From positions 62,001 through 126,000 of the forward strand of contig NZ_JAFBCX010000009.1 of the NCBI RefSeq assembly GCF_016907955.1: a stretch of 64,000 nt of DNA. The letters run 5' to 3'. This document shows positions 7,441 through 15,836 of the stretch, piece by piece. The notes beneath the pieces are model-generated. The model ran no database searches. It was given only the letters and a program-made list of their open reading frames with translations, and was not told where the DNA came from. The translations under genes were made by a program, and so were the position numbers. The stretch comes from Lentzea nigeriaca (GTDB taxonomy: Bacteria > Actinomycetota > Actinomycetes > Mycobacteriales > Pseudonocardiaceae). How positions within the stretch are numbered: position 1 is the stretch's first letter; each line of letters starts with the position of its first letter.

Positions 7441-10065
7441 TCAGCGCAAGCGGCGTGGACCCACGTCGTGCAGCGACGGCGGCGGGCCGATGACAATGCG
7501 TGCGCTGCTGACAAAAGCGCCTGCGGCAGAAGCAAGAACAGGTTCGAGTTTGAGCGAACGCACCTCCGGAAGGTCCTCCGCCAATGCCGCCAAACGGAGT
7601 ACCAGGTCCTGAAGTGCTTTCAGGTCCGCGGGTTCGTCGCCGCGGTAACCGGTGAGCAGCGGCGCGGCTTTCGGCGCGGCTACGAGTTCCGCCGCGTCGG
7701 TGTCGGTGAGGGGTACCGCCCGGTAGGCACGGTCGCCGAGAAGATCGCTGACGAGACCGGACAGTCCGAACCAGACCAGCGTGCCAAAGCTCGGGTCGTC
7801 CTGCAGGCCGAGCACGCAGCTGACTCCCTTGGGCGCCATGCGTTGCACGTACACGCCCGGTTTGCCGCTCAGCTCGGCGAGGTCGTGGTAGGCCGCCTTG
7901 ACTGACTCCTGCTGTGCTATGTCGAGCCGTACGCCGACGAGGTCGGTGCGGTGGCGGAGCCGTTCACTGGTGGCCTTCATCGCGACCGGGTAGCCGAGTT
8001 CGTCGGCGGCTTCCGCTGCTTCCTCGGCGCTGTTGGCGATGCGGAACGGGACGACGTCGATGCCGTAGCAGTTCAGGAGTTCGACGGCTTTGTCGTCGTC
8101 CAGCAGGCTTTCGGTCTCCGCGTTGTCCACAATGGACCTTGCTCGTACGGCGTCGATGCCGTCGGGGCGGGTGAAGTGGCCCTGGGGTGCGGCGCGCCAG
8201 CGGGCATAGCGGATCACGCGGGCCAGCGCGAGAACCGCGCGTTCCGGACTCGCGTAACTGGGCACGGAACCTTTGCCGGGAACCCTCAGCTCGTCCGGAA
8301 TTCCTTCGACCGCGAGGAACGTGGAGACGATCGGCTTAGCGCCGTGCACGGCTTCCTTGAGCGCGCGGGCATAAGCCGTGCCGGGGACGGCGATCGGCGG
8401 CACGAACACGACGACGAGGGCGTCGGTGTCGGGACGGTTGAGCGCTTCCTGGACGGCCTTCGCGAACTCCTCCGGCGTGGCCTGGGCGCCGACGTCGACG
8501 GGGTCGCCCGCGAGGTCGAGGTCCTGGGCGAGCAGCGTGTCGGCGGCGAGCAGGCCGATGGCGGTGGAGTTGCCGACGACGGCGACGCGCTTGCCCTTGG
8601 GCAGCGGCTGGTGGGCCAGCAGGAGCGCGGTGTCGAACATCTGGGCCAGCGAGTCGACCCTGATCACCCCGGCCTGCTCGAACAACGCCTGGACGCTCGC
8701 CTCGTCGACCTTCGCGCCGGTGGCGGCGAGGCCGGGGACGACGGCGTGGCGTCCCGACTTCACCGCCACGATGGGCTTGGTGCGGCCGAGCCGCCGCGCG
8801 AGCCTCGCGAACTTGCGCGGGTTGCCGAACGACTCCAGGTAGAGCAGCACGACGTCGGTCGCGGGGTCGGTCTCCCAGTATTGCAGCAGGTCGTTGCCGG
8901 AGACGTCGGCGCGGTTGCCCGCCGAGACGAACGTGGACAGGCCAAGGCCCCAGCCGGCGGCGTTGGCGAGGATGGCCGTGCCGAGGGCGCCTGACTGACA
9001 GAAGAAGCCCGCACGGCCGCGTGCCGGGAGCTTCGGGGCGAGGCTCGCGTTGAGCCTGACCTTGGGATCGAGGTTGACCACGCCCAATGCGTTCGGACCG
9101 ACGACACGCATGCCGTGCGCTCTCGCCTCGGCCGCGAGCCTGCGTTCGGCCGACAGACCGTCCGGCCCCGTCTCCCCGTAACCCGAGCTGACGACGACGA
9201 GTGCCTTCACGCCCTTGGCGAGACACGCGTCCATGACCTCGTCGACGCTGGCCGCAGGCACGGCGACAACGGCGAGATCGACGTCGTCGGGGATGTCGAG
9301 CACGGTCGGATAGGCCCGGACGCCCCGGACCGCGCGATGCTCGGCGTTGACCGGGTAGACGGGCCCGTTGAAGTCGGCTTCGAGGAGGTTCTTGAGGACC
9401 GCGTGCCCGATCTTGGTCGGGTCCGTGGAGGCGCCGATGACGGCCACCGACCTCGGGTGCAGCAGGTTGTGCACGCTGCGGGCCTCCGCGGCCTGCTCAC
9501 GGGCCCTGGCGACGGCGACGGACTCGTCGGTGGGGTCGATCGCGAACTCCAGGTGCAGGACCCCCTCCTCGAACGCCCTGCTGACCTGGTAGCCGGCGTC
9601 GCGGAACACCCGGACCATCTGCCCGTTCTCGGCCAGCACCTCGGCCTCGAACCGCGCGAGCCCGACCTCCCTGGCCGCCGCGGCGAGGTGTTCGAGGAGG
9701 ATGCTGCCCAGCCCACGCCCCTGATGCCCGTCCTCGACGACGAACGCGACCTCGGCCGACTCACCGCTGTGCAACCGGTCGAACCGGCCGACCGCGACGA
9801 TGTCGTCGCCGAGCAACGCGATGAGCGCCACCCGGTCGTGGTGGTCGACCGTGCTGAACCGTTCGAGGTCCCTCTGCGGGATCCTCGGGTAGGGCCCGAA
9901 GTAGCGGAAATACCGCGTCCGCTCCGAGAGCCTTCCGTGGAACTCCCTGAGCTTCTCGCCGTCGTCGGGTGTGATCGGTCGCAGGTGGACGGTGCCGCCG
10001 TCGCTGAGGACGACGTCCGCCTCCCAGTGCCGCGGGAAGTCGAACGGATCTCTGGCAGCGCCCAC
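7441..10065 (-). CDS. Protein lysine acetyltransferase: GNAT fused to NDP-forming acyl-CoA synthetase
   Basis: The 874-residue fusion has a GNAT domain at residues about 20-175 (acetyl-CoA loop QGRGLG at 115-120), a CoA-binding domain starting near 197 (LLHPRSVAVIGAS), a succinyl-CoA-ligase-like domain, and a C-terminal ATP-grasp domain (about 650-870). Proteins of this type acetylate lysines of metabolic enzymes such as acetyl-CoA synthetase. In E. coli PatZ the GNAT domain is C-terminal, whereas here it is N-terminal, an arrangement known from actinobacteria. It starts at GTG 6 bp after the acuC stop, so acetylase and deacetylase are made together. Confidence 0.92.
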   Translation of the reverse strand: MGAARDPFDFPRHWEADVVLSDGGTVHLRPITPDDGEKLREFHGRLSERTRYFRYFGPYPRIPQRDLERFSTVDHHDRVALIALLGDDIVAVGRFDRLHSGESAEVAFVVEDGHQGRGLGSILLEHLAAAAREVGLARFEAEVLAENGQMVRVFRDAGYQVSRAFEEGVLHLEFAIDPTDESVAVARAREQAAEARSVHNLLHPRSVAVIGASTDPTKIGHAVLKNLLEADFNGPVYPVNAEHRAVRGVRAYPTVLDIPDDVDLAVVAVPAASVDEVMDACLAKGVKALVVVSSGYGETGPDGLSAERRLAAEARAHGMRVVGPNALGVVNLDPKVRLNASLAPKLPARGRAGFFCQSGALGTAILANAAGWGLGLSTFVSAGNRADVSGNDLLQYWETDPATDVVLLYLESFGNPRKFARLARRLGRTKPIVAVKSGRHAVVPGLAATGAKVDEASVQALFEQAGVIRVDSLAQMFDTALLLAHQPLPKGKRVAVVGNSTAIGLLAADTLLAQDLDLAGDPVDVGAQATPEEFAKAVQEALNRPDTDALVVVFVPPIAVPGTAYARALKEAVHGAKPIVSTFLAVEGIPDELRVPGKGSVPSYASPERAVLALARVIRYARWRAAPQGHFTRPDGIDAVRARSIVDNAETESLLDDDKAVELLNCYGIDVVPFRIANSAEEAAEAADELGYPVAMKATSERLRHRTDLVGVRLDIAQQESVKAAYHDLAELSGKPGVYVQRMAPKGVSCVLGLQDDPSFGTLVWFGLSGLVSDLLGDRAYRAVPLTDTDAAELVAAPKAAPLLTGYRGDEPADLKALQDLVLRLAALAEDLPEVRSLKLEPVLASAAGAFVSSARIVIGPPPSLHDVGPRRLR

Positions 10066-10071
10066 TGGTCT

Positions 10072-11244
10072 TCAGTCCCTGGGGTCGTCGGGATCAAGCC
10101 CGTGCAACGGGAACACCGCGCGACGCGTGTCCCGGATCGCCTTGTCCACCGGCTCCCCCGCGTCCCCGCCCCACGGCTGGTGCACAGGGTCGCATTCATC
10201 CGTCATCGACGCAGGCAAAGGCCAGTCAGGTGCGATGCGTGTCGCATGCGCCACCCACTCCGCCGGCAACGGCCGGTTCGGGTCCACATCGCGGTCCAGC
10301 ACCGTCGCGAGCAGGTGAGTCCAGGACCGCGGCACGACCCTGAGCAGCTCGTATCCACCGCCCCCGAGCGCCAGCCACTTGAACCCGTGCTCGTTCACCA
10401 ACTCCCGGAACGCCTGGTAGATCGCCCGATGCCCGTCCACGCTCAACGCCAGGTCCGCGAGCGGATCCTCGCGGTGGGTGTCCACACCGCACTGCGTGAC
10501 CAGCACCTGCGGCCTGAACGCCCGCAGCAACGCCGGCACGGTCGCGTGAAACGCCCGCAACCACCCGCCGTCCCGCGTCCCCGCCGGCAACGGCACGTTG
10601 ACCGCACTCCCCTCGGCCCCGGCACCGCCGACCTCACCGGCCCACCCGGTCCCCGGCCACAGGCTCATCGGATGCTGGTGCAGCGAGATCGTCAGCACCC
10701 GCGGGTCGTCCCAGAACGCTGTCTGCACCCCGTCACCGTGATGCACGTCGACATCCACATACGCGATGCGCTCCACGCCGTTGCGCAACAACCACTCGAT
10801 GGCCACCGCACAGTCGTTGTAAACGCAAAACCCAGCGGCGCTGTCCGGCATCGCGTGATGCAGCCCACCGGCGATGTTGACAGCCCGATCCGCCTCACCC
10901 GACGCAATGGCCCGAGCTGCCGCCAACGACCCACCGACCACCAACGCCGACGCCTCGTGCATCCGCTCGAAGACCGGGTTGTCCGGCGTCCCGAGACCGT
11001 GCCCGACATCCCACCCGGCCGTGGGCGCCGCCTGCACAGCGCTCAGATACCCCGGCAGATGCACCAGCTCGATCTCTTCCTCCGTGGCCGCTTCGGGCAC
11101 CCGCAGCTCAACGCCCTCAAGCACCCCGAGCGCCGTGGCGAGCCGAACGGTCAGGTCGAGCCGGACAGGATTCAGCGGATGGTCGCCACCGAGGTCGTAC
11201 CCGAGGAAGGACCGATCCCAGACAACAGCGGCTGGCTTACCCAT
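10072..11244 (-). CDS. acuC: AcuC-type class I histone-deacetylase-like protein
   Basis: Zn-dependent deacetylase of the arginase/HDAC fold, 390 residues from the ATG at 11244 (MGKPAAVVWDRSFLGYDLGG). An upstream ATG at 11274 is an alternative. The diagnostic motif DVDVHHGDGVQ holds catalytic and zinc residues, with SLHQHPMSLWPGTG and a C-terminal GGGGYELLRVVPRSW. In Bacillus, AcuC reverses acetylation of acetyl-CoA synthetase. Here it is the first gene of a two-gene operon with the cognate acetyltransferase. The 158 bp upstream are shared with the divergent lipoprotein gene. Confidence 0.94.
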   Translation of the reverse strand: MGKPAAVVWDRSFLGYDLGGDHPLNPVRLDLTVRLATALGVLEGVELRVPEAATEEEIELVHLPGYLSAVQAAPTAGWDVGHGLGTPDNPVFERMHEASALVVGGSLAAARAIASGEADRAVNIAGGLHHAMPDSAAGFCVYNDCAVAIEWLLRNGVERIAYVDVDVHHGDGVQTAFWDDPRVLTISLHQHPMSLWPGTGWAGEVGGAGAEGSAVNVPLPAGTRDGGWLRAFHATVPALLRAFRPQVLVTQCGVDTHREDPLADLALSVDGHRAIYQAFRELVNEHGFKWLALGGGGYELLRVVPRSWTHLLATVLDRDVDPNRPLPAEWVAHATRIAPDWPLPASMTDECDPVHQPWGGDAGEPVDKAIRDTRRAVFPLHGLDPDDPRD

Positions 11245-11402
11245 GGCCAGCAACCTACCCACCGATCGGCCCATCCGGTGATCACGTGTTGGTCGCCGCG
11301 CGTGCTGACCGCTTCCGAGCCGCCTACAGTCGCACCCCGCCGGTACCAAGCAAGGACACCGGCACTCGGAACCAATCCACCTGAACAGGGGTCAGAGGCG
11401 AC

Positions 11403-12014
11403 ATGCACCTGCGACCAGCGGCCACTCTCCCAGCGCTGTGCCTGTCCCTGGGCCTGACCCTCGCCGCCCTCACAGGCTGCAGCGAACAGGTCAAGGGCTC
11501 AGCCGCGGCCGACCCCAACGCGGCCCCCGCCACCGTGCCCGCGACCTCGAAGAAGCCCTCCACCAGCACCTCGGCGTCCAAGCCGGCGGACCCCACAGCC
11601 CCGAAACAACAGGGCGACATCAGGATCACCACCAAGAAGAAGGTCACCGGCCTCGAAACCTGCGGTGTCCTCAAGGCCGCGGACATCGAAGCCGCCACCG
11701 GCGGCAAGTCCTCGGCGGACGGCGGCTGCATCCACAGCACCACCGGCCCCTCGACCGTCATCACCCAGATGGTCACCGTTCCCGAGGTGGTGGACCAGGA
11801 CGGAGAGAAGAAGCAGATCGAGATCGGCGGCAACACTGCATGGCAGGTCAGCGCGTCCAAGGAGGACTGCCAGGTCACCGTCATACTGACCGACGACCCG
11901 GCCGCCATCACCTCGGCCTTCTCGGTGAGCGTCCTCGCCATCGAGGAGCTGGACACCTGCGCCACCGCGCTGAAGCTCGCCACCAAGGGCTTCGAACGCA
12001 TCCCGAACGCCTGA
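11403..12014 (+). CDS. DUF3558-type lipoprotein
   Basis: The 203-residue secreted lipoprotein has the signal sequence MHLRPAATLPALCLSLGLTL and lipobox LTGC with the lipidated Cys at 26. A Thr/Ser/Pro/Ala-rich linker (about 30-70) is followed by a DUF3558-like domain that begins around ETCGVLKAADIEAATG and contains paired cysteines. DUF3558 lipoproteins are abundant in Pseudonocardiales and their role is not established. It is divergent from acuC. Confidence 0.82.
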   Translation: MHLRPAATLPALCLSLGLTLAALTGCSEQVKGSAAADPNAAPATVPATSKKPSTSTSASKPADPTAPKQQGDIRITTKKKVTGLETCGVLKAADIEAATGGKSSADGGCIHSTTGPSTVITQMVTVPEVVDQDGEKKQIEIGGNTAWQVSASKEDCQVTVILTDDPAAITSAFSVSVLAIEELDTCATALKLATKGFERIPNA

Positions 12015-12033
12015 CCCGACCGGGCCCTGCACA

Positions 12034-12885
12034 TCAGCCGCCGGTAGCGACCTCCCGGTCCAACGCACACCAGTTGGACCACGACCCGGCGTAGAGCGCC
12101 GCCGGCTTCTCGGCCGACGTGATCCCCGCGACCTCCAGCGCCAGCACGACCGACGAGGCGGTCACCCCAGACCCGCAGTAGGCGCCAACGGCCACGTCGC
12201 TCGACACGCCGATGCCCGCGAACCGCTCCGCCAGCTCCGCCGCACCGAGCCAGCGCCCATCAGCGCCGACGTGCCCGGTCGTCGGCGCGTTGAGCGCGCC
12301 CGGGATGTGCCCGGCCTTGGGATCCACGGGCTCCGTGTCCCCGCGGTAGCGCACCGCGGCCCGCGCGTCGAGCAGCACGCCCTCCTGGGCGAGCGCCGCC
12401 GCCTCGTCCGCGTCGAGCACAGGCATCTGGCCGGGCCGCACCACCACGTCCCCTGCCGCGTCACCCGTCAGGGGCGCCGGCTCCTCCGCCGTGACCGGCA
12501 GCCCGGCGGCCTCCCACGCCGCGAACCCGCCGTCCAGCACCGCGACCTCGTCATGGCCCGCCCACCGCAGCAGCCACCACACCCGCGCGGCGACCGAACC
12601 ATCACCCGCGTCATACGCCACGACCTGGCTGCCCTCGCGCACGCCCGCGCGTCGCAGCACCTCCTGCAACCGCTCCGGATCCGGCAGCGGATGCCGGCCG
12701 CCGACGCCCGCAGGCGCGGACAACTCTGTGTCGAGATCCACGTACACCGCACCGGGCACGTGGCTGACCTCGTAGTCTTGGCGTCCGGGTGGTCCGCCGA
12801 GACGCCACCGGACGTCCAGCACGACGGTGACCGATCGCGCACTCAGCGCGTCGGCGAGGGCCTCAGGAGTGATCAAGGGATGCAC
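12034..12885 (-). CDS. Sulfurtransferase (tandem rhodanese, 3-mercaptopyruvate type)
   Basis: Two rhodanese domains in 283 residues. The active-site loop CGSGVT near residue 236 is the form seen in 3-mercaptopyruvate sulfurtransferases, whereas thiosulfate enzymes carry CRxGxT. The enzyme moves sulfane sulfur to thiophilic acceptors in the cytoplasm. The GTG start gives MHPLITPEALADAL. It ends 20 bp from the convergent DUF3558 gene and is divergent from ideR, with about 80 bp between their starts. Confidence 0.93.
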   Translation of the reverse strand: MHPLITPEALADALSARSVTVVLDVRWRLGGPPGRQDYEVSHVPGAVYVDLDTELSAPAGVGGRHPLPDPERLQEVLRRAGVREGSQVVAYDAGDGSVAARVWWLLRWAGHDEVAVLDGGFAAWEAAGLPVTAEEPAPLTGDAAGDVVVRPGQMPVLDADEAAALAQEGVLLDARAAVRYRGDTEPVDPKAGHIPGALNAPTTGHVGADGRWLGAAELAERFAGIGVSSDVAVGAYCGSGVTASSVVLALEVAGITSAEKPAALYAGSWSNWCALDREVATGG

Positions 12886-12963
12886 GACTCACATCCTGCA
12901 CCCGCGCGGACACCTCTGTCCCCCGGCACGACTACCATCGACACCATACGAAGGGGAGCGGGT

Positions 12964-13659
12964 GTGAACGACCTCATCGACACCACGGAGATGTATCTCC
13001 GCACGATCTACGAGCTCGAAGAAGAGGGCGTCGTGCCACTGCGCGCCCGCATCGCCGAGCGTCTCGGCCAAAGTGGACCGACGGTGAGCCAGACCGTCGG
13101 CCGCATGGAGCGCGACGGCTTGGTCGTCGTGGCGGAGGACCGCCACCTCGAGCTCACCGAGCAGGGCCGCAACCTCGCGATCGCCGTCATGCGCAAGCAC
13201 CGGCTCGCCGAGCGCCTCCTCGTGGACATCATCGGGCTCGAATGGGAGCACGTGCACAGCGAGGCATGCCGCTGGGAGCACGTGATGAGCGAGGCGGTGG
13301 AGCGCAAGCTCGTCAAGCTGCTCGGCAACCCCACTACCTCTCCCTACGGGAACCCGATTCCCGGCCTCGACAAGCTGGGCGACGGCGAACCCGCCCCGCC
13401 CGCCGAGGCCGACCTGGTGCGCGTCGACGAGGTGGCTCGCCGCGGTGGCGGGCGCGTCGAGGTGCGCCGCATCGCCGAACACGTCCAGCTCGACCCGGAC
13501 CTCATGGCCGAGCTGAAGGACGCCGGTGTGGTGCCGGGCGGCACCGTGGACGTCGAGGCGCTCGGTGGCGCCAAGGTCGTCCAGGTGCGCGGCGGCAACG
13601 GCAACGTGGCGGAACTCGACCCCGCGGTCGCCCACGCCGTCCTGGTGCTCGCCCGGTGA
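12964..13659 (+). CDS. ideR: Iron-dependent repressor IdeR/DtxR
   Basis: Metal-activated repressor of 231 residues controlling iron uptake and storage. The GTG at 12964 has an excellent ribosome site (AAGGGGAGC), while upstream in-frame codons do not look coding. The N-terminal helix-turn-helix contains AERLGQSGPTVSQTVGRMER. The metal sites are carried by the segment with RKHRLAERLL and EACRWEHVMSEAVE, whose Cys, Glu and His match the iron ligands of IdeR. NPTTSPYGNPIPG is a family signature, and an SH3-like domain follows (about 150-231). The stop overlaps the galactokinase start (GTGA). Confidence 0.95.
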   Translation: MNDLIDTTEMYLRTIYELEEEGVVPLRARIAERLGQSGPTVSQTVGRMERDGLVVVAEDRHLELTEQGRNLAIAVMRKHRLAERLLVDIIGLEWEHVHSEACRWEHVMSEAVERKLVKLLGNPTTSPYGNPIPGLDKLGDGEPAPPAEADLVRVDEVARRGGGRVEVRRIAEHVQLDPDLMAELKDAGVVPGGTVDVEALGGAKVVQVRGGNGNVAELDPAVAHAVLVLAR

Positions 13660-14831
13660 CCCAGGCGACGACTCCCGCGGCGAAGGCGGCCGAGGCGTTC
13701 CAGCGCCTGCACGGACGCGCTCCCGAGGGGGTCTGGTCGGCGCCGGGCCGTGTCAACCTCATCGGTGAGCACACCGACTACAACGACGGCTTCGTGCTGC
13801 CGTTCGCGTTGCCCCACCGCATCGCGGTCGCGGCATCGCCCCGTGCGGACGGCGTGCTGACCGTCAGCACGCTCGGCGACGACGGCGGGGTGCAGGACGC
13901 GGACCCGGTCGTGGTGGCGGACCTAGTCCCCGGCATCGTCACGGGGTGGGCCGCGTACCCCAGCGGCGTCGCCTGGGCCCTGCGTGAGCAGGGGATCGGT
14001 GTCAGCGGCGGAGCGGATCTCGTCATCGCGGGCGACGTGCCCGCCGGGGCGGGCCTCTCCTCGTCGCACGCCTTGGAGTGCGCCGTCGCGCTGGCGCTGC
14101 TGGACCTTGCGGGCGTCGACGCCGAGCGGCCCGACATCGCGCGCTGGGTGCAGCGCTCCGAGAACGCCTTCGTGGGTGCGCCAACAGGCATTCTGGACCA
14201 GACGGCATCGTTGTGCTGCGTCGAAGCGCACGCCCTGTTTTACGACGTGCGCTCCGGCAAGTCGGAGCAGATCCCGTTCGACGCGGCTGCCAGCGGCCTG
14301 GAGGTGCTGGTGATCGACACCCGCGCCAGCCACTCCCACGTCGACGGCGGCTACGGCGCCCGGCGGGCCGGCTGTGAGCGCGCCGCGGGCATCCTCGGTG
14401 TCCCCGCGTTGCGCGACGTCGACATCGCCGAGCTCGACGACGCACTCGTCCGGCTGCCCGAAGAGCTGCGTCCGCTGGTGCGGCACGTCGTGACCGAGAA
14501 CGACAGGGTCCTGCGCACCGTCGACCTGCTCCGCGCCGGCAAACTCGCCGACATCGGTCCCCTCGTCTCCGCCTCCCACGCGAGCCTGCGGGACGACTAC
14601 CGGGTCTCCTGCCTGGAACTCGACGTCGCCGTCGACTCCGCGATGGCGGCCGGCGCTCTCGGCGCCAGGATGATCGGCGGCGGCTTCGGCGGCTCGGCCA
14701 TCGCCCTCGTGCCCGTCGAACGGCACGACGCGGTCGAACAGTCCGTCCTCGCCGGCTTCTCCTCGCGCTCGCTCACGCGGCCGAGGCTCTTCACGGCGGT
14801 TCCGTCCGCGGGCGCGGGCAGGGACCGGTAG
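13656..14831 (+). CDS. galK: Galactokinase
   Basis: GHMP kinase that phosphorylates galactose with ATP, the entry step of the Leloir pathway, 391 residues. The GTG start overlaps the ideR stop by 4 bp. Motifs are the galactokinase signature GRVNLIGEHTDYNDGFVLP near residues 29-47, the ATP loop GDVPAGAGLSSSHALE, and the C-terminal GGGFGGSAIALV. A UDP-glucose 4-epimerase gene follows. A uridylyltransferase (galT) is not in the window. Coupling to ideR is unusual in function but clear in position. Confidence 0.94.
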   Translation: MTQATTPAAKAAEAFQRLHGRAPEGVWSAPGRVNLIGEHTDYNDGFVLPFALPHRIAVAASPRADGVLTVSTLGDDGGVQDADPVVVADLVPGIVTGWAAYPSGVAWALREQGIGVSGGADLVIAGDVPAGAGLSSSHALECAVALALLDLAGVDAERPDIARWVQRSENAFVGAPTGILDQTASLCCVEAHALFYDVRSGKSEQIPFDAAASGLEVLVIDTRASHSHVDGGYGARRAGCERAAGILGVPALRDVDIAELDDALVRLPEELRPLVRHVVTENDRVLRTVDLLRAGKLADIGPLVSASHASLRDDYRVSCLELDVAVDSAMAAGALGARMIGGGFGGSAIALVPVERHDAVEQSVLAGFSSRSLTRPRLFTAVPSAGAGRDR

Positions 14832-14864
14832 CGAACAACGATCCTGATCAGGAATGCGAGGACT

Positions 14865-15830
14865 GTGGTGAAGCTGCTCGTCACGGGCGGGGCCGGATAC
14901 GTCGGCAGCGTGTGCGCTGCGCGGCTGCTCGAAGCCGGACATGAGGTCGTCGTCCTCGACGACCTCTCGACCGGGCACGAGGACGCCGTCCCCTCGGGAG
15001 CGCGCTTCATCCGGGGTGACATCGCCGAGGTGATCGGCGACGTCCTCGCGGAAGGGTTCGACGGCGTTCTGCACTTCGCGGCGAAGTCGCTCGTGGGCGA
15101 GTCCATGCAGGACCCCGGCAAGTACTGGACGGGCAACGTCCTCACCGCGATTCGCCTGCTCGATGCGATGAAGGATCACGGCACGCCGAAGCTCGTCTTC
15201 TCCTCGACTGCCGCGACGTACGGCGAGCCGCGGGAGGTGCCGATCCCCGAGACCGCGCCGACCGCGCCGACCAACACCTACGGCGCCACCAAGCTGGCCA
15301 TCGACCACGCCATCACGTCGTACGCCGCGGCGCACGGCCTGGCGGCGACGAGCCTGCGGTACTTCAACGTCGCCGGCGCCTACGGCAGCATCGGCGAGCG
15401 GCACGCGACCGAGACCCACCTCATCCCGCTCGTTCTCCAGGTCGCCCTCGGGCAGCGGGAGCACATCTCGATCTACGGCGAGGACTGGCCCACCGAGGAC
15501 GGCACCTGCATCCGCGACTACATCCACGTCACGGACCTTGCCGACGCCCACCTCCTCGCCCTCGACCACGCCACCGCCGGCGAGCACCGGATCTACAACC
15601 TCGGCAACGGCACCGGCTTCTCGGTCAAGCAGGTCATCGACACGTGCCGCGAGGTCACGGGCCACCCGATCCCCGCCGTCGTCGCCCCCAGGCGCGCCGG
15701 CGACCCCGCCGTCCTCGTCGCCTCGTCCGAGCGGGCCCGCACCGAACTCGGCTGGAAGCCCGAGCGCGCCGACCTCGCCGGCATCGTCCGCGACGCGTGG
15801 GAGTTCACCCGTGCCCGGCACGGAGCCTGA
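14865..15830 (+). CDS. galE: UDP-glucose 4-epimerase
   Basis: Short-chain dehydrogenase-type epimerase interconverting UDP-galactose and UDP-glucose, 321 residues. It shows the NAD-binding GGAGYVG at about residues 8-14, the Ser/Thr region [10 protein letters not shown], the catalytic YGATK, and the substrate motif [20 protein letters not shown]. Two consecutive GTG codons (14865, 14868) follow GAGGACT, and either may be the start. A 12-bp palindrome, TCCTGATCAGGA (14842-14853), lies in the short gap after galK. It is the third gene of the ideR-galK-galE run. Confidence 0.95.
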   Translation: MVKLLVTGGAGYVGSVCAARLLEAGHEVVVLDDLSTGHEDAVPSGARFIRGDIAEVIGDVLAEGFDGVLHFAAKSLVGESMQDPGKYWTGNVLTAIRLLDAMKDHGTPKLVFSSTAATYGEPREVPIPETAPTAPTNTYGATKLAIDHAITSYAAAHGLAATSLRYFNVAGAYGSIGERHATETHLIPLVLQVALGQREHISIYGEDWPTEDGTCIRDYIHVTDLADAHLLALDHATAGEHRIYNLGNGTGFSVKQVIDTCREVTGHPIPAVVAPRRAGDPAVLVASSERARTELGWKPERADLAGIVRDAWEFTRARHGA

Positions 15831-15836
15831 GCCGGC

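Noticed and set aside
9115-11457. A 780-codon plus-strand frame opposite pat and acuC
   Set aside because: Both minus-strand proteins have complete catalytic motifs, while the plus-strand frame has none.
12271-12963. Long N-terminal extension of IdeR in an open frame back to 12271
   Set aside because: The extension is Arg/His-rich, antisense to the sulfurtransferase gene, and the GTG at 12964 has an ideal ribosome site and matches the usual IdeR N-terminus.
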